NCBI RefSeq assembly: GCF_014697025.1
Contig: NZ_JACJRC010000006.1
Location: forward strand, 1-64,000
Length of the DNA: 64,000 nucleotides
Origin: Alkalinema sp. FACHB-956
Lineage (GTDB): Bacteria > Cyanobacteriota > Cyanobacteriia > Leptolyngbyales > Leptolyngbyaceae
Reading direction: 5' to 3'
This document shows positions 29,806 to 38,081 of this stretch, piece by piece (the stretch's first letter is position 1; each line of letters opens with the position of its first letter). A program made the translations under genes and the position numbers. The notes below the pieces were generated by a model. The model searched no databases. It saw only the letters and a program-made list of their open reading frames with translations, and was not told the DNA's origin.

Positions 29806-31125
29806 TTAAATTCCACCGATAAACCGACCGGGACTGAACAGTCGCTGCGGATCAAATTGCTGTTTGATGGCTTGCATCATGGCCAAGGCGGCTCCGCGCT
29901 CTCCCCAGATATCCATTTGCTGTTTCAGGGCGATCGGCGCTTCTTGCACGGTCAAAAATCCACCGGCGGCTTGACAGATCGATCTGGCTGCGAGCAATTG
30001 CGTCGATCGAATCGTGGCTGGCAAAACCAGTTGACCTAAGCCACTACCCAAATGGAGCCTTGCGCCTAATCCCGGCAATTGCGTTTCCCATTGCAGGAGT
30101 TGCGCGATCGCCCCTGAGGACTTCATGCCTATTTTGCAGGTTATGCGATCGGTCTGATCCGTTGGAGTCATACATTCTCCCAAGCGTCTCCATAGATCGC
30201 CCTCCGTTTCCGGGGGCACGATCGTGGCAGCTAAGCCTAAGGTCGTCGCCAAGTCAACGCAGCGCTGACTCTGTTCCTGCACACTTTCGCGAATACTTTG
30301 GAATCTGACTAGGAGTGCTATGGCATCACCTAGCTGGAGGTGGGAACTGACACGGGCTGAAATCGCATCCAGGGCGATCGGGGTCAGGGCGGAATTCAAT
30401 AAGGTTTGCGCGGCTTGGCCAATACGATCGGGCGCTCCGGAGAGCACCACCGTTTGCACCGTTTCTGGAATAGGATAGACCCGCAGCGTCACCTGGGTGA
30501 TGACGCCCAAGGTGCCATAGGAGCCCGTTAACAGCTTCATCAGGTCATAGCCCGCTACGTTTTTCACCACGCGCCCCCCTGCTTTAACAAGCTGCCCATC
30601 CGATCGCACAAAGGTCACCCCTAGCACCATATCCCGCACGCTGTTATAGCGATGGCGCAGGGCTCCCGTATCCCCCGTGGCGATGATGCCGCCGATCGTG
30701 GCGTGATTGGGATAGCTGGGGTCAATCGCTAAAAACTGCCCCGCAGTGGCTAAACTTCGTTGTAATTCCGCCAAGGTCAACCCCGCTTCCACCGTGACGG
30801 TTAAGTCCCCCACCGCATGGTCAATCACCCGATTGAAGGGAGCCATCCTGAGGAAGACGATCGGCCTAGAGGAATGGGCCAAGCCCCCCCATCCCAACTT
30901 ACTACCCTGCCCCATCGGCACCACCGCACAGCCCAAGTCCTGCGCTTGCACCACCATGGTACTCAGTTCTTCCAGCGTCTGCGGCGTCATCACCCCAACT
31001 ACCGTTTGCTGGGGCGCGATCGCTCGGTGCCAGGTTGCTTGTAGCGCTGGGGACACCTCGTCCCAAAGCTGCATCCGATCGCCGTCCCACCTTGCTGCCA
31101 ATTCTTTCACGATCGTGTTTTGCAC
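29806..31125 (-). CDS. glcE: FAD-binding oxidoreductase, glycolate oxidase subunit GlcE-like
   Basis: This is an FAD-linked oxidase of the vanillyl-alcohol-oxidase fold. The N-terminal FAD domain shows VVPMGQGSKLGWGG, HATIGGIIATGDTGALRHRY, the GGRVVKNVAGYDLMKLL motif and GSYGTLGVITQVTLRVYP, the pattern of GlcE, the smaller flavoprotein of glycolate dehydrogenase. The start appears to be a GTG at 31125 (MQNTIVKELAARW); an exact 11-bp duplication crosses it. A later ATG (M18) is possible. glcF follows after 17 bp, so the two are almost certainly co-transcribed. Confidence 0.86.
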   Translation of the reverse strand: MQNTIVKELAARWDGDRMQLWDEVSPALQATWHRAIAPQQTVVGVMTPQTLEELSTMVVQAQDLGCAVVPMGQGSKLGWGGLAHSSRPIVFLRMAPFNRVIDHAVGDLTVTVEAGLTLAELQRSLATAGQFLAIDPSYPNHATIGGIIATGDTGALRHRYNSVRDMVLGVTFVRSDGQLVKAGGRVVKNVAGYDLMKLLTGSYGTLGVITQVTLRVYPIPETVQTVVLSGAPDRIGQAAQTLLNSALTPIALDAISARVSSHLQLGDAIALLVRFQSIRESVQEQSQRCVDLATTLGLAATIVPPETEGDLWRRLGECMTPTDQTDRITCKIGMKSSGAIAQLLQWETQLPGLGARLHLGSGLGQLVLPATIRSTQLLAARSICQAAGGFLTVQEAPIALKQQMDIWGERGAALAMMQAIKQQFDPQRLFSPGRFIGGI

Positions 31126-31136
31126 GTGTTTTGCAC
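31115..31136 (-). repeat. 11-bp exact tandem duplication over the glcE start
   Basis: GTGCAAAACAC (minus-strand sense) occurs twice head to tail. The inner copy supplies the GTG start codon; the outer copy places a second GTG 11 bp upstream in another frame. Confidence 0.9.
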
Positions 31137-31478
31137 CGCCCCACTCTTTAGATCACTTGATCTACATCTAAGATCGCCATCCACTAATTTACCGTTTTCC
31201 TGGTACATCCACCTGTTTCCGTGGGCAAGCTAAAACTATCTCACCGTAATTTTTCTGCGGACATTCATCTTCGCACCGTCTAGTTCGGCCTGGAGGAAGT
31301 TTACGAATCCCGGTTACCAGCCCACCAGGGGCGTCCTGGAATCCCTCTCTCCAAGCCCCTCAACCCGTTGGGGCTACCCATCGATCTAACGCCATCGATC
31401 TAATACCGTTGACCAGACCCGTCCTTTCACCAGACAGTCCTTACCCACTGCCAATCAACCGTACCCATGGGTTAGTCT
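31137..31478. other. Divergent gap between glcE and the hybrid kinase gene
   Basis: No gene. There is a 6-bp hairpin AGCCCC...GGGGCT near 31353-31374 and a 14-bp tandem pair based on CATCGATCTAA (31379-31392, 31393-31406). Both divergent promoters should lie here. Confidence 0.5.
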
Positions 31479-32624
31479 ATGCCCAAGTTCCAGATTCTCA
31501 TTGTTGAAGCCGATGCCATCCTCGCCCAAGCGGTCAAAACCCGTTTATTACAGGCAGGGTATGAAGTCGCGGGTTTAGTAGCGGATGGAACAACAGCGAT
31601 CGCCCTTGTACAGCAACGGTTGCCTGACCTCATCCTGATGGGAATTCACCTTCAGGGTACCCTCGATGGGATTGAGACAGCGGATCAACTGCGGGGGATT
31701 TGCGATCGCCCCGTGGTTTACCTGACCAACGAGACGCAGCCCCAAACCTTTGAACGGGCCAAAGCAACCCATCCCTATGGGTATCTTCTGCATTCCTGTT
31801 GTGATCGGGAACTCATCACCACGATCGAACTGGCGATCGCTCGGCATCAAGCAGAATCTGCGCTCCGGGAATCACTACAGCAACAGCAAGAGATCTGCGA
31901 GATGCAAGCTCGCTTTGTATCGATGGTGGCCCACGAGTTTCGTAACCCCCTCAATTCAATTTTATTCTCAACAGAATTATTAAATCGCTACGGTACCCAA
32001 CTGGCTGACGATAAACGAGATGCTTACTTTCAGCGAATCCACGGATCGATTCGCCGCATGCATCAACTTTTGGATGATGTCCTGACGATCGGAGAAGCGG
32101 AGGCTGGCAAGTTGACTTACCAACCACAGCCGTTGAACCTTCTTCAGGTGTGCCAGGATGTCCTGCACGATCTCCAACCCTCCGAGGGGTTCACCCACCC
32201 TGTGGTTTTTACGTACTCCCCCGACTTGCTCCATGACCGAAATACTCAACATTGCTTAGATGAACGCCTTTTACGCCACATTTTGGGGAACTTACTCTCC
32301 AACGCAATTAAGTATTCTCCCCAAGGTCAAAGTATTTTCTTTGACGTAGTGTGTAACAAAGAAGAGGTAGTCTTTCGGATCCAAGATCAGGGCATTGGAA
32401 TCCCGATTTCAGACCAAGCTCACCTCTTCCACGAATTCCACCGAGCCAGCAATGTTCGCACCATTCCCGGTACAGGGCTGGGATTGGCGATCGTCAAACA
32501 ATGTGTTGACCGGCATGACGGCCATGTGGAATTTCACAGTGAGGTGGGTCAAGGATCGACGTTTACGGTGACCCTACCGTTGGCCCAGACCTTGGTACAT
32601 CCGCCTTCTTCCGTGGTGGCTTGA
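31479..32624 (+). CDS. REC-histidine kinase hybrid with degenerate receiver
   Basis: An N-terminal receiver-like domain (1-120) is followed by a HisKA domain with FVSMVAHEFRNPLNS (His152) and an ATPase domain with N box (LSNAIKYSPQG), G1 (DQGIGIPISDQ) and G2 (GTGLGLAIV). The kinase half looks fully active. The receiver does not: where DxxMP-type proteins have the phospho-acceptor Asp, this one reads DLILMGIHL with Gly55, and the conserved Lys is His105 (GYLLHS). The receiver is therefore a probable pseudo-receiver acting by binding. The protein has no membrane helix. The next gene, 46 bp downstream, is a response regulator, so they form a pair. Confidence 0.85.
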   Translation: MPKFQILIVEADAILAQAVKTRLLQAGYEVAGLVADGTTAIALVQQRLPDLILMGIHLQGTLDGIETADQLRGICDRPVVYLTNETQPQTFERAKATHPYGYLLHSCCDRELITTIELAIARHQAESALRESLQQQQEICEMQARFVSMVAHEFRNPLNSILFSTELLNRYGTQLADDKRDAYFQRIHGSIRRMHQLLDDVLTIGEAEAGKLTYQPQPLNLLQVCQDVLHDLQPSEGFTHPVVFTYSPDLLHDRNTQHCLDERLLRHILGNLLSNAIKYSPQGQSIFFDVVCNKEEVVFRIQDQGIGIPISDQAHLFHEFHRASNVRTIPGTGLGLAIVKQCVDRHDGHVEFHSEVGQGSTFTVTLPLAQTLVHPPSSVVA

Positions 32625-32670
32625 ATCAGTGCTACTCGCAGTTGGTTCCCTTTAGGTGCATCTAAGAACT

Positions 32671-33345
32671 ATGAAGACAATTTTGGTGATTGAGGACGAT
32701 AAAAACGTCCGGGAATGCTTGATAGACCTACTGGAAGTTGAAGGATTTCAAACGATCTCGGCCTGTGATGGGCCAACGGGACTAGAGCTAGCCCAGCAGC
32801 AACAACCGGACATGGTGCTGTGTGATGTGCACATGCCGGAGGTGGATGGCTTTACGGTTCTACACCAAATGCGCCAGAATCCTGATACGTCGGCATTGCC
32901 GTTTATCTTTCTAACAGCTCGGACAACCAAAGCTGATTTGCGCCGAGGCATGGAGTTGGGCGCAGATGATTATCTGTTCAAACCATTTACACCGGATGAG
33001 CTCTTCGCAGCAATTGCAACGCGATTGGACAAATATGCTGCATTAACCCAACATTTGAATACGGGAGCAGGAGAAGACATCAGTAACCATCACAATGGTT
33101 TATTGAATTACTTCTATCAAGAACTCCGTAATCCTTTGTCTAACCTGAATGTTGTGATTCACCTTTTGCAAGAGGAGCATCAGGACTGGCAAACGATCGC
33201 GACCAATTCTGACTATGCCAAAGAACTGGCAATCCTGCAACAGGTTTGCGCCCTGCGAGAAACATTAACCCCTGAAAGTGCAGCGCTGTTGTCTGAATGC
33301 CCGATCTCATCGGTGCTCTCCCACAGCCCACCCCTCGCAGCCTAG
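32671..33345 (+). CDS. Response regulator with HisKA-like tail lacking the histidine
   Basis: Residues 1-120 are a complete receiver: ILVIEDD, phospho-acceptor Asp52 in VLCDVHMPEVDG, Thr82 and Lys104 in DDYLFKPF. The C-terminal part resembles the dimerisation helix of a histidine kinase, LLNYFYQELRNPLSNLN, but Gln150 stands where the phospho-accepting His would be, and no ATPase domain follows. There is no DNA-binding domain, so it probably acts by protein contact. ATG at 32671 (MKTILVIEDD) is preferred over GTG at 32656. It follows the hybrid kinase closely on the same strand. Confidence 0.85.
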   Translation: MKTILVIEDDKNVRECLIDLLEVEGFQTISACDGPTGLELAQQQQPDMVLCDVHMPEVDGFTVLHQMRQNPDTSALPFIFLTARTTKADLRRGMELGADDYLFKPFTPDELFAAIATRLDKYAALTQHLNTGAGEDISNHHNGLLNYFYQELRNPLSNLNVVIHLLQEEHQDWQTIATNSDYAKELAILQQVCALRETLTPESAALLSECPISSVLSHSPPLAA

Positions 33346-33433
33346 TCCAAACAGCAGACTAGTTCAAGCCACGGAAGTCCCCCCCGAAGGCACATCGAGT
33401 TTTCGTTGCATCGAGGGGGCAGACCGATCGGCA

Positions 33434-35155
33434 TTAACCGCTAATCAGGGCTTCGACAAATTCATAGCTGGAGAACGGACGGAGATCTTCAATCCCTTCC
33501 CCCGCGCCGATAAAACGAATCGGTAAGCCTAGCTGTTGAACCACGGCTAAGGCAATGCCGCCTTTTGCAGTGCCGTCCAGTTTGGTAAGCACCACACCAC
33601 TTAACTGAGCCGCTTCCGCAAAAACTTTGGCTTGCTGAAGGCCATTTTGTCCAAGGGTGGAATCGAGCACCAGTAAGGCTTCGACGTTAGCACCTTCTGC
33701 TTTTTTATCAATAATGCGGCGAACCTTGGCTAGCTCATCCATCAGATTTTTCTTATTCTGCAAGCGGCCTGCGGTATCCACTAGCAGCAATTCCGTGCCC
33801 CGCGACTGGGCCGAGGTAATCGCATCGAACACCACTGCGGCAGGGTCGGTATTCTGGCCGGGGTTGGCGATGACTTCCACATCACTGCGTTGTCCCCAGA
33901 CTTTGACCTGCTCAACTGCCGCTGCTCGGAAGGTATCCGCCGCTGCGATTAAGCATTGGTAACCGGATTTGCTGGCCACATGGGCAAGTTTACCGATCGT
34001 GGTGGTTTTACCTGCACCATTCACACCCGTCATCAGCCAGATGTTCAGCTTGTCTTTTTCTGGGCCAAAGCCGCGTTTGAAGCCCCCTTCCCGCACGGGC
34101 TGTTCCAGCATGTCCCGCAAAAGTTGCTTGAGGTAGGCGATCGCTTGATCGGGGGGGAGAGCTTCTTCCCGCAATTTACTTTGTAAACCTGCAATGATCG
34201 CATCGGTGGCAGCAACTCCCACGTCGGCTTGCAGTAGCAGGGATTCAATTTCCAGAACCGCATCTTCATTCAGCGGCCCCTGACCCACGATCGCCTTCAG
34301 TTGGTTAATCAGACCCCGCCGGGTTTTATCGAGTCCCTGCCGCAGCCGTTTCAGCCAGGTAATTTCTTCGATCGTGATGTCTTCAATGCGCCGCCCTTGG
34401 GCTGCTAGCACTTCCGCAGACCAGATAAAGCCGTCATCGAGATCGATCGGTTCATAGATGGGTTGCGGAGTGGAACTTTTGGCGGCTGGGGTTTGAGCCA
34501 CGATCGGTTCCGGTTCTTCGATCGCGGTTTCCCGGAGCCGCTCTAACCGTGCTTCCCGATCGGCTTCAGCCCGTAACCAAAGCGGTTGAGCGGTTGCCCC
34601 GTCAGCCTCACTCGTCGCACTGCTAGCATCCGCAGCCAGGACGGGTGTAGCTTCCGTAGGTGCTTCTGGCACAGGAGTTGCCTGGGTTCCAGCCTCTGCT
34701 GCTGCTGGCTCAGCAACTTCTGGCTCAGCAATTTCCGGCTCAGCTACGCCTGGTTCAGCAATTTCCGGCTCAGCTGCCTCAGCAACATTTGCGTCTGCTA
34801 CGGCTGTCTCAGCAACGCCTGGTTCAGTCACGGGTGATCCAGCAATGTCTGGTTCAGCAATGTCTGGCTCAGTAATGTCTGGCTCCACCTCGGTGGCCGC
34901 TGCTGAAACCCCAGAATCTGCTTCCGTGGACTCTGTAGCAGCAGGTTGTTCTTGAGACGATTCTTCCTGTGCTTCCGCTTGAGCTGCCTGCTTTTTCTTG
35001 AGATTCTCGTAGGCTAGCTTCGCAAAGTTGAGATACTCTTCCTGGGAAGGTTGGGCCGCCGATTCACTGGTTTCCGACGTGGGCTCACTTGGTTCAGCGG
35101 CTTTGTCTGTTTCCGGCTGCTCGTTGAGCTTGCGATTGAACCAGTTAAACGTCAT
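33434..35155 (-). CDS. ftsY: Signal recognition particle receptor FtsY
   Basis: FtsY docks SRP-bound ribosomes at the membrane. The C-terminal NG domain is complete: G1 GVNGAGKTTTIGKLA, DTFRAAAVEQ, DTAGRLQNKKNLM, TKLDGTAKGG and GAGEGIEDLRPF. The N-terminal ~240 residues form an acidic, Glu/Ala/Pro-rich region with many IAEP/VAEP pentapeptides, produced by 15-bp units around 34700-34880. An acidic A domain is normal for FtsY, but its repeat-built form is unusual. It is the last gene of the minus-strand DUF502-nusB-ftsY set, about 106 bp after nusB. Confidence 0.95.
   Translation of the reverse strand: MTFNWFNRKLNEQPETDKAAEPSEPTSETSESAAQPSQEEYLNFAKLAYENLKKKQAAQAEAQEESSQEQPAATESTEADSGVSAAATEVEPDITEPDIAEPDIAGSPVTEPGVAETAVADANVAEAAEPEIAEPGVAEPEIAEPEVAEPAAAEAGTQATPVPEAPTEATPVLAADASSATSEADGATAQPLWLRAEADREARLERLRETAIEEPEPIVAQTPAAKSSTPQPIYEPIDLDDGFIWSAEVLAAQGRRIEDITIEEITWLKRLRQGLDKTRRGLINQLKAIVGQGPLNEDAVLEIESLLLQADVGVAATDAIIAGLQSKLREEALPPDQAIAYLKQLLRDMLEQPVREGGFKRGFGPEKDKLNIWLMTGVNGAGKTTTIGKLAHVASKSGYQCLIAAADTFRAAAVEQVKVWGQRSDVEVIANPGQNTDPAAVVFDAITSAQSRGTELLLVDTAGRLQNKKNLMDELAKVRRIIDKKAEGANVEALLVLDSTLGQNGLQQAKVFAEAAQLSGVVLTKLDGTAKGGIALAVVQQLGLPIRFIGAGEGIEDLRPFSSYEFVEALISG
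34700..34880 (-). repeat. Degenerate 15-bp coding repeats in ftsY
   Basis: Units of the form GGCTCAGCAATTTCC (plus-strand reading) recur about ten times with substitutions and keep frame, coding for (I/V)AEP(E/G/D) pentapeptides in the acidic N-terminal domain. Confidence 0.85.
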
Positions 35156-35261
35156 TGACCTTACCCAAACAACTGCGAAGGAATCATTCTAAATCCTACA
35201 AGATGAACTGCTGTCCCGTTCGACTGGCTTCAGTGGGGTTTTCCGAAGCCGACCATGCTGG

Positions 35262-35903
35262 CTAGGACTGGGATGCACTCGCCTGAACGCCCCCTTTGAT
35301 TTGCTCGTACGCCCGCCGGAGAACACCATTAATAAAGCGGTGACCATCTTCTTCGCTGTAGCGTTTGGCCAATTCCACGGCTTCGTTAATCGCCACTTCC
35401 GGCGCAGTGCCCAAAAACATCATTTCCACGACGGCAATGCGCAATAAATCCCGATCGATGCCTGCCAAACGGTTCAACTGCCAATCCACCAGGGATTGAT
35501 TTAATACTGCGTCCACCGTGGCGCGATCGGTCTGGAAACGGCCCAAAATCTCAAGGGCGTAATTCCGTACATCCTTTTGATTGGACAACTGCAAAAATTC
35601 AGGAATCTCTAACGTATGGCCGAGACGGTTGATGGCTTCCTGCGTCAACCGAATGGATTCCTTCAACATTTCCTTGGCGGCTTCCGGACTGCTCGCGCGG
35701 GTTTCGCTATCCAGCAGTTGACTATTACTACGTTGCAGTTCCGCTGAGGCCGTTTCCAACGTATCCCGTGCCTCCGATGCCAAGGTACGCACCGCAGCCA
35801 CCACAATATCCTGCAAAGACTGCGCATTCAGCCGTTCTGGCTTGCTGGGCATTTGGCTTAGACTCAGAAGGGCGAGTTCACGGGCGATACGACGAGCTTG
35901 CAT
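35262..35903 (-). CDS. nusB: Transcription antitermination factor NusB
   Basis: NusB binds boxA RNA with NusE in rRNA antitermination. The conserved C-terminal half is clear: NRLAGIDRDLLRIAVVEMMF, APEVAINEAVELAKRYSEED and FINGVLRRAYEQI. The N-terminus MQARRIARELALLSLSQ is typical. At 213 aa it is longer than the E. coli protein owing to a helical, charged stretch between residues 35 and 105, an expansion I associate with cyanobacterial NusB. The gene lies between a DUF502 membrane protein gene and ftsY. Confidence 0.93.
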   Translation of the reverse strand: MQARRIARELALLSLSQMPSKPERLNAQSLQDIVVAAVRTLASEARDTLETASAELQRSNSQLLDSETRASSPEAAKEMLKESIRLTQEAINRLGHTLEIPEFLQLSNQKDVRNYALEILGRFQTDRATVDAVLNQSLVDWQLNRLAGIDRDLLRIAVVEMMFLGTAPEVAINEAVELAKRYSEEDGHRFINGVLRRAYEQIKGGVQASASQS

Positions 35904-35940
35904 GGCGCGATAAAAATTGACGAGGTTCGGATTGGCTTGC

Positions 35941-36684
35941 TTATCTTACATTAGATGGGTCTTCGATCGTCACGGGTTGCAAATCCCGCTCCAAAAGTTG
36001 ATTCATGGGTAGGGCGTCTGATCCGGCGATCGCGCTACCGGGAGATACGGTGGTTAAAGCATCGGGGCTGACAATGCCACCGGAGACAATGACTTTGAAG
36101 GCATCCTCGATCGGCATGGCGAGGTTAATCACCGCCGTTTCGGGGACAACTGCATACCAGCCCGTGGTGGGGTTGGGGGTGGTTGGGACGAAAACACTGA
36201 GCATCGTACCGCTAAAGTGGGATTGAATCTCAGCGCTAATCGTTCCTGTGACAAATCCTAAGGCCCAAACCCCTTCCCGAGGATATTCCACCAACACCAC
36301 TCGACGAAATTTCCCAGCGGAGTCCTTGAGGACCGTTTCTAATAGCTGCTTCAGGGTCTTGTAGACCTGCCCTGCGAGGGGAATGGCTTGGAGAACACTT
36401 TCACCCAGCTCCAGCAGCCACCGCCCAGCGATATTCCTGGCCATTAGCCCGATCGCCAAGATGGAAAGCAAGGGGACAGTCAACCCGACTAAAAAATCTA
36501 GGAGATTGACCAACAGGGGATGCAAGCCATCAAAAGGATTCAGTTGTTTGGGAATGCGGGTTAGAAACTCAATAACCCAAGTCGCAATCGTATAGGTCAG
36601 CCAGATCGTTGTTGCCAGTGGGATTATCACCAACAGACCCGCAATCAGGTCATTTTTCAGATCTTGCTTCAGGCGGTTTAGCAT
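35941..36684 (-). CDS. DUF502-family membrane protein
   Basis: The protein begins MLNRLKQDLKNDLIAGLLV and has two transmembrane helices (about 14-40 and 65-90), followed by a soluble domain. The domain has the family patterns GRWLLELGESVLQAIPLAG, FRRVVLVEYPREGVWALGF and TTPNPTTGWYAVVPE. DUF502 proteins are widespread, with no established biochemical role. ATG at 36684 has a GGAGAGG box about 11 bp upstream; a longer frame from TTG at 36747 is less likely. The protein is encoded just upstream of nusB and ftsY, a neighbourhood I believe recurs in cyanobacteria. Confidence 0.88.
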   Translation of the reverse strand: MLNRLKQDLKNDLIAGLLVIIPLATTIWLTYTIATWVIEFLTRIPKQLNPFDGLHPLLVNLLDFLVGLTVPLLSILAIGLMARNIAGRWLLELGESVLQAIPLAGQVYKTLKQLLETVLKDSAGKFRRVVLVEYPREGVWALGFVTGTISAEIQSHFSGTMLSVFVPTTPNPTTGWYAVVPETAVINLAMPIEDAFKVIVSGGIVSPDALTTVSPGSAIAGSDALPMNQLLERDLQPVTIEDPSNVR

Positions 36685-36967
36685 TTCGGTAGTGGCCTCT
36701 CCCCGCAAATTGGCAGTCGTGATCCCGATGGAGCCAATCTTGAACAAATTCGTGAATCTTGAACCAAGGAATCGTCCTTTAGCGTTGACTAAAATTAAGC
36801 CGCTTGCGCTTGATCTTTACATTCAGTTGCAAAACTAGTAAAGAAATGTTGCAAATCTGAGTTGGCTTCATTTTAGCGGTGTGCTTTCCGTGAAGTCTAT
36901 CGGGATCGACTTAAAGATCTTGAATATTTCGATCGTAAACTGATTAATTTTGTGAACCTATTGTAGC

Positions 36968-37909
36968 TTAATTGACATTTTCTACGATCGTAGTGGGATC
37001 ATTTCTGTCCAAGGGCTGGAGCGCATCGTTGCTGTTGCCGTTAAGGGTTGCGTCCGGCAGCGCAGCACCGGATACGGTTGGGACGGGCATGTGGCGAAAC
37101 TCCCAGACCTTCAGCAGGATCATGTATTCGTAAAAGGCTTGTAACGTGCACCAGGCAAATCCCGCACGCCCATCTAGAATGCCTCCCAGGAAGAAATACA
37201 TATAGATCCAGCGAACTAGGGGCCGAAAGGGGACTCGTTGCGAGAGATCCTTCAGGGCGTGGCGTCGTTCAACTTCTGTTTTTCCAAAGAAGATTTTCCG
37301 CCAGTCCACTTTGCCCTGCTCTAGTTGACGAATTGTTTCCTTCGCTTCGTTGGTGGAGTAGGTGTTGTGTTTATCGAACCAACGCTCAAAGCCCTTACCC
37401 TGGGTGTAGTGGGGATAGGTCTCTTTGAGAAAGCCCGTGGAGCCATCGCAAACTTCCCGTTCCGTATGGCCATAGTCGGAAAACCAAACCTTGTCTTTGC
37501 GGAACAGGCGCATTTGATAGCGCGGGTATTGGGTGCTGTACTTGATCCACTGACCCATGAACATCACCCGTTCCGCCACGTAGTAACCGATGTGTTCCGG
37601 CTGCTGAATGCTGCGGAGGCATTCTTGGAACAATTCCGGCGTCATGAGTTCATCGGCTTCCAGGATGTAAACCCATTCATATTTGGTGGGGATCGATCGC
37701 AGCATCCAAGTGCGCTGTTTGCCGTGGCTTTCGAAGGCGTGCTGCACAACACGGACAGGATGCTTGTGGCTGTAGCGCTGAGCAATTTCAACCGTGCGAT
37801 CGCTGCTAAAGGAGTCCACCACAATCACATCGTCGGACAGCAATGCCGAGTCCAGGCAGGCTGCAATATCCAGTTCTTCGTTGTAAGTCAGGATGTAGAT
37901 GGAAAACAT
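36968..37909 (-). CDS. Family 2 glycosyltransferase
   Basis: The protein has a GT-A fold: MFSIYILTYNEELDIAACL at the N-terminus, VIVVDSFSSDRTVEIA with the nucleotide-binding Asp, and ILEADE in place of a DXD motif. The C-terminal region has two hydrophobic segments (LVRWIYMYFFLGGILDG, then the following stretch) that probably bring it to the membrane. This type resembles LPS core WaaE-like glucosyltransferases. ATG at 37909 is preferred: the upstream frame to 37969 reads three repeats of CDAG with no family counterpart. Neighbours suggest surface polysaccharide. Confidence 0.86.
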   Translation of the reverse strand: MFSIYILTYNEELDIAACLDSALLSDDVIVVDSFSSDRTVEIAQRYSHKHPVRVVQHAFESHGKQRTWMLRSIPTKYEWVYILEADELMTPELFQECLRSIQQPEHIGYYVAERVMFMGQWIKYSTQYPRYQMRLFRKDKVWFSDYGHTEREVCDGSTGFLKETYPHYTQGKGFERWFDKHNTYSTNEAKETIRQLEQGKVDWRKIFFGKTEVERRHALKDLSQRVPFRPLVRWIYMYFFLGGILDGRAGFAWCTLQAFYEYMILLKVWEFRHMPVPTVSGAALPDATLNGNSNDALQPLDRNDPTTIVENVN

Positions 37910-37915
37910 GGCTGC

Positions 37916-37969
37916 CCCAGCGTCACAATTTGTCCCAGCGTCACAATTTATCCCAGCATCACAAGTCAT
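37916..37969 (-). repeat. 18-bp tandem repeat at the 5' end of the GT2 gene
   Basis: CCCAGCGTCACAATTTGT occurs at 37916-37933 and with one change at 37934-37951; a decayed third copy runs to 37969. It is open in frame with the gene, so it is either a leader or a repetitive N-terminal tail. Confidence 0.9.
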
Positions 37970-38081
37970 CGTCCGTTTGACCCGCAGTTTAGATCATAAA
38001 AAAGGAGAATCAAGCGTTGACAGTTCATAACAACCGGCTTCGCTCAATTCTCTGTTTAGACTGCCCGAATTGGGGAACGGG

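Noticed and set aside
37910-37969. 20-residue CDAG-repeat N-terminus for the GT2 protein
   Set aside because: The segment is made of 18-bp tandem repeats and family members start at the MFSIYILTYNE position, so the later ATG is preferred.
37325-37999. 224-codon plus-strand frame opposite the GT2 gene
   Set aside because: Antisense to a clearly recognisable glycosyltransferase; its composition is typical of a shadow frame.
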